Positions 21,975 through 34,100 of a stretch of 64,000 bases of DNA are shown piece by piece. Origin of the DNA: Proteles cristata cristata (lineage: Eukaryota; Chordata; Mammalia; Carnivora; Hyaenidae); the NCBI GenBank assembly GCA_017311185.1, contig JAESUZ010001269.1, positions 682,001-746,000 on the forward strand. Direction: 5' to 3'. Position 1 is the first letter of the stretch. The number at the start of each line of letters is the position of its first letter. Made by a program: the position numbers and the translations under genes. The notes beneath the pieces are model-generated. The model searched no databases, was not told the origin of the DNA, and saw nothing but the letters and a program-made list of their open reading frames with translations.

Positions 21975-22815
21975 CATTACCTATTTCACCCATTCTACCC
22001 CACGCCCCACCACCTCCCCTCCGGCAATCACTAGTTCGTTCTCAGAATTTGTCTGTTTTTTTGTTTGTTTGTTTGTCTGTTTGCTCATTTGTTTTGCTTT
22101 TAAAATTCTACATACAAGTGAATTATTTATCTGTTTGAAATATTTCACTTAGTATGGATCTCTAGGTCCAACCATATTGTCACAGATAGCAAAATTTCAT
22201 CCTTTTTTTTTTTTTAGGGTTGAGCAATATTCCATGATATATACCATGTCTTCTTTATCAGTTCACCTATTGATGGGAACTTGGGTTGCTTTCATATCTT
22301 GGCTAACGTAAATAATGCTTCAATAAACATAGGAGTGCATATATACTTTCAAATTTGTGTTTTTGTTTTTGGTAAATACCCAGTAATAGAATTACTGGAT
22401 CATATGATAATTCTGTTTTTTAACTTTTAAAAAAAAATTTCTTTCTAATGTTTATTTTTGTGTGTGTGAGAGAGAGAACATGAATGGGGAGGGGCAGAGA
22501 GAGAGGGAGACACAGAAGCCTAAGCAGGCTTCAGGCTCTGAGCTGTCAACACAGAGTCTGATGCAGGACTCGAACTCATGAACTGATACAGTTCTGATGT
22601 CCCTATTTTTAACTTTTTGAGGAACTTCCATACTGTTTTTTTCCAGTGGCTGCACCAATATACATTCCCACCAACTGTTGCTAGGGTTCTTTTTTCTCCA
22701 CATACTTGCCAACACTTGTTATTTCTTGTCTTTTTAATTCTAGCAATTCTGACAGTTGTAAGGTGATACCCCATTATAGTTTTGATTTGCATTTCCCCAA
22801 CAATTAGTAATGTTG
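21975..22815 (-). mobile_element. L1 ORF2/3' end fragment, antisense, split by a SINE
   Basis: On the - strand the sequence reads typical L1 3' sequence; on the + strand it shows CAATAAACATAGGAGTGCAT, TGGTAAATACCCAGTAATAG and CATTCCCACCAACTG. A minus SINE sits inside at 22425-22605. Confidence 0.85.
22425..22605 (-). mobile_element. Can-SINE inside L1
   Basis: Antisense copy truncated at its head (ends near ACTCATGAACTGATAC). Confidence 0.85.
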
Positions 22816-23169
22816 GGTTGGTAAAGGCGACTTTACCTATGGAAGGAGTTAAAAGCAGCTGGCTTGTGATCTTTAGTATATGGATGCCTTAGAAAGCTGA
22901 AGAAAAAGGCAGGTGACTCTCTTTGTAAGTTGTATCTCTTGTACCTATTTACCTTGGGTAAACAGATGAATGATATTTGCAAGAAGGAAGAGAATTTATC
23001 TATTTAATGCATTTAACAGGCTAGCCCTGGTTATAGGATTACTTATGCCGAATAAACCCAGAATCCAGGAAGCACAGATCCATAGCTAGGTAACTCCCTG
23101 GGATGTAAAATGAAGTCTGTTAGGTACCTGAAAACCTTGTCAGAGATCTCAGCTGTAATCGTGGGTCAG

Positions 23170-23850
23170 AAGGTATGCCAGTTTGCTAGGGCTATAACAA
23201 AATATCATAACTCCCCACCCCCAATCTTCTTTTTTTTAATGTTTATTTATTTGGGGGGTGGGGTGGGGAGAGAGAGATTATGAGTTGGCGAGGGGCAGAG
23301 AGACATGAAGACACAGACTCTGAAGCAGGCTCCAGGCTGAGTTCTCAGCACACAGTCTGACATGAGGCTCAAACCCATGAACTGTGAGATCATGACCTGA
23401 GCTGAAGTCGGATGCTTAACTGACTGAGCCATCCAGGTGCCATCCTCTCTCCCAATCTTCTTCACAGTTTTATTAGTTTGCTCAGGCTGCCATAATAAGG
23501 CACTACCGGCTGGGTAACCTAAACAACAGAAAAACATTTTCTCAAGTTCTGGAGGCTAAAAGTACAAGATCAAGGTATCTTCAAGTTTGGTTTCTTCTGA
23601 GGCCTTTCTCCTTGGCTTGCAGATAGACAGTCACATGGTCATCCCTCAGTCCTTGCTATGTCCTAATCTTTTATTGTGAAGACATCAGCCATATTAATTA
23701 GGACCAATCCATATGACTTCATTTTATCTTAATTACCTCTTTCTAAGCTCTATCTCCAAATACAGTCACATTCTGAGGTACAGGGGTGGCGGGAGGGGTT
23801 AGGACTTTAATATATGAATTCTGAAGGGACATAATTCAGCCTCTATCAGG
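23170..23850. repeat. Old interspersed repeat of the GCTGCCATAA type, interrupted by a SINE
   Basis: TTAGTTTGCTCAGGCTGCCA ... TTCTGGAGGCTAAAAGT ... CTCCAAATACAGTCACATTC is a common mammalian repeat. A partial head copy lies before the SINE at 23229-23445. Confidence 0.55.
23229..23445 (-). mobile_element. Can-SINE with target duplication
   Basis: Antisense copy; CCCAATCTTCTT is repeated on both flanks. Confidence 0.92.
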
Positions 23851-24544
23851 GGATATGTGTCCAATGTAGGAAGCAAGAGTCATGTAATGTTTTCCAGACT
23901 TCTGATTTGGCTGAGCTTTTCCATGACCTGTATCTTAGAGCTTATTACTTGATGCTGATTAATATCTCTGATTCATGTGAATCTGATCCTGGCGGTTAGC
24001 TTAAGCTTTTATTTCTGTACTGTTCGTTAGAACACTAGACTGTAAGCAAATATGAAAAAATACCGTGTCAATCTGGATGTCTTCTGTAACACTCTTTGCA
24101 ATTTACTTTCTTTTCAAGTTTTTAAAAAACACAAAACAAGAGAAGAGGGTAAGGAAGCATATGTCTTAAAAAAGGTAGGGACACGGGCTGGACAAGGACA
24201 GGGAGATGCTGTGTTAATTAAACAAGGAGGCTATTAGACTGATGTGGGTCTGATGTCCTGGCAACCTACGAAGCAAACCAGATTCTAACCGTGTAAATGC
24301 CACAAAGTTATGAAACTGAAACTTTAAAACAACCCATCACAAACAGCCAAGTAGACTTTCATCTATCTAGAGCAAATCAATGGATTTATTTGTTTTTTCT
24401 CTATACAAGCCTCTCCCCTGCTCCTGGGGGTAGAATGCTCCTAACCACTTCCTTTTGGGTGCTGCTTGATTAGATTTTGCTTAAAAAAAAAAAATCGTAA
24501 AATATTGAACAAGCTTCAGTTTATCTTTTAACATAAGATAGGCA

Positions 24545-25110
24545 GAGAGGAAGGCAAGGAAAGCCGGCCTGAGTCAAGGGGCAGGCAGCCCCCTGAAAGA
24601 GAAAGCCGCCGAGGGAAACGAACGCCGCCGATTGGACCAGGCCAGGAGGCGGGGCCCGGACCCTCCCGAGGCGCAGACAGCAGGCCAGAGGCTCTGCGCA
24701 GGCGCCGGAGCGACCGCTTGGAGGCCGGGCCTTCCCGGAGGGCAAGGCTCGTGAGACTTCTCCGTCGCTTGGAGAGCCGGGTCCAATGGCGTTGCAGGGC
24801 GTCCGGGTGTTGGAGCTGGCCGGCCTGGCGCCAGGCCCCTTCTGCGGTATGGTCCTGGCGGACTTCGGGGCCCAGGTGGTGCGAGTGGACCGACCCGGCG
24901 CCAGAGGGGACTTGGGCTTACTGGCCCGCGGCAAGCGCTCGCTGGCGGTGGACCTGAAGCGGCCGGAGGGGGCATCCTTGCTGCGGCGCCTCTGCTCCCA
25001 GGTCGACGTGGTGCTGGAGCCCTTCCGCCACGGTGAGCCCCTGGCGCCCCCGCGTTCCCCATCGGGGACCAGACCAGGCAGGTCCCCGCCAAAGAGAGGG
25101 GCCAGGCCGA
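24545..25110 (+). promoter_or_regulatory. AMACR: AMACR CpG-island promoter
   Basis: Base composition changes sharply to GC-rich, CpG-rich sequence around the AMACR start. Visible elements are an inverted CCAAT box (ATTGG, 24631-24635), a GC box (GGAGGCGGGGCC, 24645-24656) and an NRF1-like palindrome TGCGCAGGCGCC (24695-24706). No TATA box is evident, as is usual for a housekeeping metabolic gene. The 231-codon minus-strand open frame across the island is an artefact of GC-rich sequence. Confidence 0.8.
24786..25032 (+). CDS. AMACR: AMACR coding exon 1
   Basis: This exon encodes residues 1-82 and the first base of codon 83, ending at donor GTGAGC. It contains the N-terminal CoA-binding Rossmann-like segment ([20 protein letters not shown], then [13 protein letters not shown]), the [11 protein letters not shown] strand typical of family III CoA transferases, and the VVLEPFR segment. 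The ATG context (GTCCAATGG) is a workable Kozak site and no in-frame upstream ATG is seen. Codons are strongly GC-biased, as expected inside a CpG island. Confidence 0.96.
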
Positions 25111-28100
25111 ATGACAGGCTGCGCCGGCCACACGTATGCCCTGTTGCAACACGAACCCTTTCCTGTCCCCGCCTTTCTAGATTTTTCTGTTTCGTTTGCT
25201 GTTGTTGGTCATTCACCCCTTGAGATGACCTATACTTGGAAACTCAGGGGTTGGGGTTGCCCACGTACTCATAGGCATTTCCGGCCCCTTCCCAGGATCC
25301 TCATTGTTTCTAATCATTTGTATTTACGTTTCTTAATTATTTGGGAGCCACGAATCCTGTAAGACTCTAATGAAAGCCAGAGATTCGCTCCCTGGAAAAT
25401 TGCATATAGGTACGTAGTCGTTTTTCTACCATTTTGGGGGTTGGTGTACCCTCTAAAGCCTTCCTCAGACCCAGGCTGCCTTCTCTGGTGTTCTCAAGCT
25501 CCAGCTTCAGCTCAGTTTACTCTGCTTCCTGGAGTCACCGTTTCCATTCCCACTGTTTTCTCCTTTTATAGGCAAATGACGGCCAAATCCATAACTGTAC
25601 CCCCGTCTTTTAGGGCCTTCCACCGCTGAAATACACCGACCCTGCACATCTCCCCGCTTGCTATCCCCCAGTCACTGCAACTACTATAAATCCCAAAACA
25701 AGCACATTATCTTACCTCCGAAAATAGCGTCTCCTCCTATATTATTTCTCGGTAAATGGAACCAATACCTGTCCAATTGCCTGAATCTGAATCCTGTACC
25801 CCATCCATGGTTCCAAGTATTCTTTTGTTGTTGTTAAAAATTTTTTAACGTTTATTTATTTTTTAGAGAGAAAGAGACAGTGTGAGTGGGGGAGAAGCAG
25901 AGAGAGAGGGGGAGACACAGAATCTGAAGCAGGCTCCAGGCTCTGAGCTGTTAGCACGGAGCCGGACCAGGGCTCCACACCAGGGCTCCAACCTACCAGC
26001 CAAGAAATCATGGCCTGAGCTGAAGTCAGAAGCTTAACCGACCGAGCCACCCAGGTGCCCAGTGACTTCAAATAGTCTTAACTTCATTTGGTTTCAGTTA
26101 TCAGGAATCCAGACATTCTTCCTCCTTTGCTGCTGTAGCTTCCTTCACATTGTCCTAACAGCCTTTTTAAAGATGATGTTTGGGTCCAGCACAATTGCAT
26201 CCATTCTCAGCTACCAGGCCAGTCTGGCTCAAGTACAAATCCAAAGCTTTGCCTGATATATAACAAAGTCAGTAAATGTTTGGTGAATGAATTGAATGTC
26301 TGTGAGGCACCAGGCATATTGATGTGTTAACTCATTTATCCACATAGCTGGATTGAAAGATTATAATAACTTAATACTTAGGATCATATCATAATTTAAT
26401 AATGCCCCATTTAGAGATGGAGGCTCAGCATGGTTGACTCCAAGATCTTGCAATTAGACGGAAAGTAGAGCTGTGAATACAGATGTAGCTGCCGGGTGAG
26501 AGGATTGTGGCTGCTGTTTAGGTAAGGGACTAGAGTTTTCTGTAATTTACTGTAGCTTTAGGAAGGTAAAGACTGTAAAATTATTATATAGCCTTTATTA
26601 TTTTTAATCCCAGGTGATTAAAAATACTAGTTATCTGGATTTTGTGCAATAAATACTGTACTTATAAGAGCTCTTAGATGCTATTGTAGCAAATCTTTCC
26701 AAGGATATTTTGCTAAGCCTTTTGTGAAGGTGCCATGCTAAGCACTTTAGAGACCCATGGAAACGGATCAGGTGTGAATCCTGCCTGAGGAGCTTCTAAG
26801 CTGATGGGGAAGATGAGGGAATATATACACACATAAGCACAGTGTGAGATAGAAGGTGGTGGATGATGATGTAGGCACAGAAAATGAAAAGACCCTAAAA
26901 GCTTTCACAAGTGAAAATTTTGGCCAAATTCAGCTCCAGGGTAACTCTTCCAGGAGAACAAGCCATTTCTAATAAGTTACTGAGGAGAGTATTTGGAGAA
27001 CTATTAAGGCACTGACTAAAGGAATGAATGATCCACTATGGGGATTGCAGGAACTTAAGATATGCCTGAAGGGAATTAAGGGAGGGCTGGAAGGAAGTAG
27101 GATTCTGGGGGCAGAAGTCACACATTCCAGAAATGGTGGCCTCACTCTTTGTGTCCTTAATTATTGGAATATGCTGAACCCACAACAAACATCATCAGTA
27201 TGACTTGGAAGAGTGCCACTTTAGACAGGATTGTACCTATCCTCAGTTCCTCCCTCTTAAAAAAAAAAAAAAATCATTGTTCCTTTTCTCTTAAGGTGTC
27301 ATGGAAAAACTCCAGCTCGGCCCGGAGATTCTGCAGAGGGAGAATCCAAAGCTCATCTATGCCAGGTTGAGTGGATTTGGCCAGTCAGGAAAATTCTCCA
27401 GGGTCGCAGGCCATGACATCAACTATTTGGCTTTGTCAGGTATGATGACAAAATAATTTCTGTACACTTTTTACTTTGTTCCCAGTCGAGATTTACAGTG
27501 ACACTAACTGAAAAGAACTTTTATTTTTTTTTATTTTTATTTTTTTTAAAATTTTTTAATGTTTTATTTATTTCTAGGAGAGAGAGACAGCGTGAGCAGG
27601 CGAGGGTCAGAGAGAGAGGGAGTCACAGACTGAAACAGGCTCCAGGCTCTGAGCTGGCAGTCAGCACAGAGCCCAACACGGGGCTCGAACCCACGAACCT
27701 CGAGATCATGACCTAAGCGAAAGTCGGACGCTTAACCGACTAAGCCACCCAGGCGCCCCTGAAAAGAACTTTTAAAGGCAAAAATTTAAATACCTATCAG
27801 AATCAATAAGGAGAGCATGGCTGTTTAAAAAGGGTCGATTTGTCATAGTACACTTATTCTCAACCCTCTTCCCCATCCTACCACATTTGAGGGATCATAT
27901 ACTCTCACCAGTAACATTTACTTAGTACATTTCTCACTACAGTTCTCAGGTGTGACCCTGCCAGGAAGTCAGAGCCTTGGTGGATAACAGGGACGGGGTT
28001 CTATGATTCGAAAGTGCTGAAAGAGTTTGATCTGGACTCCCCTTTCTTTCCACCTCTGTTGAGAATCATTGCCTGAGTCACCATTTTAGACTTCTATGAG

Positions 28101-31100
28101 TATCTGTAGTTTTCAGGTCGTATCGTGACTTTATTAGAATTTTTGCCTGTGAGAACATTAGAATGGCCTGGTGCCCAGAATTCTAAGAAACTGTGTTGTT
28201 GAGTAAAGGTCTCAAATTTTCTGTGAGTACACATTTAAAGATTGAGGATAAGAGTGTGGGTAGAATTGTTTTTTCCATCTATTTTAAAATAGAATCACTC
28301 TTCTTTTTTCTTGTGTTTGATTATTTTCTTACATCTCTAATAAGACTGGAGGTGGATTATACTGTCATTAAGCCATAAACTTAATTGCTAACAATAATTT
28401 TTTTTTCTCAAAACTCCGTGAGTAAAAACTTAGCAGTACAATTCTGAAAGTGTTAGTTGGAATAAAGTTTTAGAGACAAAACAAAACAAAACAAAACAAG
28501 GATCCTTGTTGGGGGGAAAGCCTGTTTATAAACATGCTAACCAGGTTTAGATTTGGAAAAACATCAGGTACTGGTTTTCACCATGTCAGCAACTAGAATG
28601 ATTGGTTATTCCTCTTAAGATGTTTATGTATTTATTTAAAGCGACATTAAATTTACAGTTAGTGATCCCTGATTTCTTTACATGATGTAGGTGTTCTGTC
28701 AAAGATCGGCAGAAGTGGTGAGAATCCGTATGCACCGCTGAACCTCCTGGGTGACTTTGGTGGTGGTAGCCTCATATGCACACTGGGCATCTTGATGGCT
28801 CTGTATCAACGCACACGCTCTGGCAAAGGTCAGGTCATTGATGCCAGCATGGTAAGTGTTAATCAGGGGAGGTGGTGAGCCTACCAGTTTGTTCCAAGTA
28901 TGATAGGCGGCTGCCTCAGATTGTTTTGTGAACAAGATGAGAGGTAAATGAGATGTGGAGTTTGAATCCAAATTATGAAGATATCCTTTTTATTTTTTTA
29001 AATAGCCTCATGTCCTTTAATTGATTATCTTGTTTGTGGAATCAGTTTTCTAAACTTTTCATGAAAGTTCTGATTCCTTTGTTGGTTTTAACGATTTTCC
29101 CCTGCCATTTCTTGTGCTTAGAATACAGTTTTCAAGCAATCTTCATTAAAAACTGGGCTCAGAAAGGAAGTCTCCCTTAGCAGACAGAAGATTCTTAAGG
29201 GTGCTAAAGTAAAATTGGGCCAGTGTAGACCTCCCTGTTACATTTTGTAGCTTCATGAAGCTTCAGGTATTTCACTGTCCTGCACTGAGTAGGCGCCTTG
29301 TGTTACACTAGGCGCTCTCCCTGAACCATTTCTCCTAATCGTCAAAACACCAGTTCCACTTGGAATACTTTTTTAAGCATGAGGAAACTGCAGCAAAGAA
29401 ATTTGCCCAAGTTCTCACAGCCATTTCATAAGAGCCCAATCCAGCATTCTACACATTTGCATTTAGACAGATCTTTGGAGGGAGAATGAAGATGGATTTG
29501 AGGAAGCCAAGATTGGAGGCAGAGGGAGAGTATTGGGTCATTGTTGAGAGATAAGAGCAAGTGCTAAGCTGATGGATGGTGGAATGGGTCCGAATTTAAG
29601 GGACATTTGAGATGTAAAATTGCCAGGATTGGTGATGCCTTGGCAGTAAGGGGGGGAGGGAGGAGTCCAGGGTGGCTCCCCTGTTTCTGGCTTGGATGGC
29701 CTGGTGGATGGCCTCACTGGCCACCTTGGGAAGGACAGCCAATGGAAGAGGAAGCGTGGGTTAGTGGTTAAGAGCATGGGTTCTGCCACCTACTTCCTCA
29801 CCCCAGCTCTGCCACTGACTGGTTCTGTGATCTTGGGTAAGTTACTGACCTCCCTGTTTCTCAGCTTCTTCTTTGTGAAATGGAGACAATAATGGAGACA
29901 ACCTACCTCGTAACGTTGCTAGAGAACTAAATGAATTGATCCATTGTTCAGTATGTTAACAATGCCTGGCATAGAGGAGGTGCTCTCTAAGAATTTGGTG
30001 GTGTTGTTGTTATTATAAGAGGGATTCAGCTTGGCTCATTTCAAGTTTGAAGTTTTTTTCACATATCCAGACAGTATAAACACTCAAAATTTGAGACTGC
30101 AAACAGGTTTTATTGCCATTTGGAAGCCACATGAGACTGTGTGGTCCTCTAGGGAGGGGGACGGAACACCATCTTTGAAGAGTGGGCAGAAGAGGAGAGG
30201 CAAGGGCACAAGGGGAGCCGAGTGGAGAACTGGGCAGTGTTTCCATGAAAATGAAAGGTAAAGAAAGTGCTAAAACGAAACAGAACAAAACAAACAGACA
30301 AAAAAAAAAAAAGACCGGTCAGAGGGCCAGGTATCAGTAGAGAACTCAAAACTTTATTTTTTAATATTTTTTAAGTTTATTTATTGAGCGAGAGAGAAAG
30401 CGAGCAGGGGAGAAGCAGAGAAAGGGGGGACTCCCAAGCAGCCTCCATCTGTCAGTGCAGAGCCTGACATGGGGCTTGAACTCACGGACTGATCATGACC
30501 TGGACTGAAACCAAGAGCGGGAGGCTCAACCGACTGAGCCACCCGAGTGCCCCCTCAACAGTTTAGATCTGAACACTGTAAATTGGATTCGTCATTGGTG
30601 ACCTGTTGCAAAAGCTATTTCAAGCCCCTCATCTTGGGGCCTTGGCTTATACTTCCTTCTCCTCACAGGCTAAACCCTGTACTATTTCTTCACCTTCTGA
30701 TTCTCTTATCAGGATACATTCTCATTGTCCTTTGTGTCCATCTTTGAAGTGTGTGATTGATCTTTTTTTTTTTTTAATATTTATTGTTGAGAGAGAGAGA
30801 AACTTTGTGCGCACGCGCATGTATGAGTGGGGTGGGGGTGCAGAGAGGGAGACAGAGGATCCAAAGCAGGCTCTGTGCTGACAGCAGAGAGTCCAGTTCA
30901 GGGCTCACAGACTGAGATCAGCACCTGAGTGAAAGTTGGACGCTTAACCCACTGAGTCACCCAGGCGCACCTGTGATTGGTCTTTCTTAATTTTTTTTTT
31001 TTTTAGCATTTATTCAGTTTTTTGAGAGAGAGAGAATGAGTGGGGAGGGGCAGAGAGAGAGGGAGACACAGAATCTGAAACAGGCTCTGAGCCGTCAGCA

Positions 31101-34100
31101 CAGAGCCCGATGTGGGGCTCGAACCCACAAACCGTGAGATCATGACCTGAGCTGAAGTCGGATGCTTAACCGACTGAGCCACCCAGGTGCCCCCTGTGAT
31201 TGGTCTTTCTATGTCCAGCTCCTGGCCCAGTCCCAGCATGCACTAGTTGCAGCAGCAGCAGCACCAACTTAACACTTACTGTATGCCCAGCACAGGTGAG
31301 GGGCTTTAGATAGGCCTTCCGTCTGATCCACATAGCTCTCTGAAGGAGGTACGCTTACTCTCTTTTGGCGTTTGAAGACTTCCAGACTTGCGGAAGTTAA
31401 CTGCCTTCTAAAGCAGGTGGCTGGAGGGGATCAGAAGCGCTGCACCTAGGCAACTGACACTTTCATGAATGTGAAAACTCCTAACACATGCTTTCAACCA
31501 TTACCCTCTATGGGCATGGTCACAGTGGTCCAAAAGGAATGAGCTAAGAACTAACTTGAGACCTTAGGAGTTTTGAGAAGAATTTAAGATTAAATACTTA
31601 TTTACTGATAATTTGAATAAGTCATCAATGATGTGTAATTTATTACATATAGTCAAATATAAATAAAAGATAATTGCTTTCATCAGACTGTCTAATCAGA
31701 ATTACATGATGATAGTAGGGTGTTAGTATATGTGGAAATGCAAACTTGATTCAGGGTTCATGTTTGCATTAGGGTGGTGTGAGTGTTGGCTAATAACTCA
31801 AGGCCTAATGGATCAGTAAAGCATGGTATTCACTATTTTCTCGTCTCTGAGAACCCTGTGATACAAATAGTTGTACAAGCTGATTAGTGGGAGCAGATAT
31901 CTTATTCTTTTAGGCCAGTGGTTTGCAAATGTTTTTAGCAGCAGAATCAGGCCTCCCTGTGATGTTCTGGAGTTGACTCTTTGTAGTACTGTCTCCTTGG
32001 AAACTGTCAGGTTCAGAAAACTGTGGAACCTGGCATCTCTTTTGCTGTGTTTACCCCTGATCTGGGGAAGTGCACTTGACGTGGGGTGGGATGGCTGTGC
32101 ATTGGCACATAAGCTGTTCATATTGTTGGTGAGAACAATGTAAAGGGTTGGGAAGTCGAGGCTCCAGTTTTTCTGTATCAAAGAGCTCTCATTCCTGTCA
32201 GCTAAGCAACATGTGGGTGAAGGAAAAGGGAAGCCACACACCTGAGTAGCCTCATGAGAAGGTGAGAATTGTAACTGTTATGTCTCTGTCCTCTATTCTT
32301 CTGTGATCCCAAATAAAGATAGGATTAAATTTGAGTCTCTTTGTGTCCTGAATGGGCCAAACTGATAGACCCATAGCTCTATTAGTGCATCTTTTTTCAG
32401 TTGACACATCAGTACATCTAGTATATAAAAGAGATTGTATGTGTATATGTATATATATGTGTATGTGTATGTATCATTGTATGTGGATATCAGTCTCTGT
32501 ATATGTATGTGTGTGTATGTATACGAGTAAATATGGGGACTCTAAAATCTGTGTAACCCTCTTTCAGAAAAAGCATCTTGTTAGGCCACTTACACAAATC
32601 TATACATCCTATTTGGTGTGTATGGATGTCAGAGACATGAGAGTGTGCATGAGATTTCAAGTTAAAAGGGAAAGTTGGGATGTATCCAAAGATATAGCCA
32701 GTAACCATGAAAATTTCCATGGGCCTCCCAATTCCAACTATTTGATGTGAGGCTGCCTTGATGGCCTTCTCCCTGGGGTTCAAAAATCGTTAGGATCAAA
32801 AAGCCATAAGGATAGAGAAGTAGTCTTCTTTGGACAGTCACATGCATCCAGCCTTGTGACAGCTACATCTGAGGATGTGAATCCATTCCTCTTATTTCAG
32901 AACTCAGTGGGAAGTTGGCATTCCCAAACTAGTTTGTCTGGACTCAGAAAACCTGTGTATCTGCCGCTTATATTATGTTTATTTTGTAACTTTCTAATTA
33001 AAGTTTAAATATTCAAATAAGCTTTCTTGAGCTTGGAGTCAAACTAGAATAAGCTAAATTTAACTGTAATGTGGTTTACCTTTAAAATGTGATAGTTTCA
33101 TAGTATTTATGTGTATATGTTTATAGGTATTGAGATCAGAAGATTGATTTTTCAAAACCTCTTTGCTTTATTTTTAACTTTTATCCTGACAGTTTTTAAT
33201 GTATATAATTATAGAGAGAATATATAATGAACTTCCATGTACCCTCACTTGGCTTAAAAAATGATCAACATTTGGCAGTTTTATTTGAAAGGAAGAACAA
33301 AAGTAGTTCCTTTTAAGTCTTTTCTGAACAGTATTTTCTGAACCGAATAGTGGAGAAATCCTGTATCATAAACCTGTTCTAACCCACTTTCTTGAAATAT
33401 CAAGAAGTTGTGTGATTATATACAGTCTTCTGTGCTCTAAGAAACATTGTTACACAAATGTTAAAAAAAAATCTAAGCGGAAATGAATCCTGTTTTTATA
33501 GTTTAAATAATGGGTTCATACTGTATTCTGTTTCTGTTCCACAGGTGGAAGGAACAGCATACCTCAGTTCTTTTCTGTGGAAATCTCTACGAATAGGACT
33601 GTGGGAACAGCCTCGAGGACAGAACATGCTAGATGGTGGAGCACCTTTCTACACAACTTACAGGACGGCGGATGGGGGTTTCATGGCTGTTGGTGCATTA
33701 GAACCCAAGTTCTACAAGCTGCTGATCAAAGGTAAGTAAATTCATGTGCCTCCCCGACTCGCTTCCCTTTTCTTGTGGGTGTTCCTTAACCTGTATTTTT
33801 GGGCCTTTTTAATTCATTATGTCTTTTATTATATATCCACTTTATGATTAACCCTATTATAGCTATCATTAGATTGTGGGACATTCCCCTTATGTTTAAA
33901 TTGACAGTTACTTTCACAAGTCTATAAAATAGCTCCGAGTTTTAGAAACTAATCCATTTTGTGGGAGTTCAATTTTTTATTATACTTCATACTCAGTAGT
34001 GTCAGGTATTAATGTCGCCCTTGTGTGCCCACATCTTATCCTGAGAAATGAGGTGCTGGTTCTCCCAGTGGGATACCAGAGTACAGAGTGACTTTGGTGA

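Larger units (their letters stand above)
21461..24544. other. C1QTNF3-AMACR intergenic interval
   Basis: About 3 kb between the inferred C1QTNF3 transcript end and the AMACR CpG island. It contains an antisense L1 fragment (about 21975-22815) split by a SINE, another SINE (23229-23445) inside an old repeat (about 23170-23850), and otherwise AT-rich DNA with no recognised gene. Human has a C1QTNF3-AMACR read-through transcript across the equivalent interval; the sequence alone cannot show one here. Confidence 0.7.
28852..33544 (+). other. AMACR: AMACR intron 3
   Basis: This 4.7-kb intron contains MIR copies (about 29270-29455 minus, 29757-29985 plus, 31255-31440 minus), three minus SINEs (30356-30554, 30764-30970, 30989-31193) and a TG/TA-rich tract near 32440-32525. 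A fragment near 33180-33290 resembles old L1-type repeat. I see no coding sequence. Confidence 0.8.

Noticed and set aside
24521..25216. 231-codon minus-strand open frame over the AMACR first exon
   Set aside because: It is the antisense of a CpG island and exon 1. The product is Arg/Pro/Ser-rich with no recognisable domain, which is typical of GC-rich shadows.
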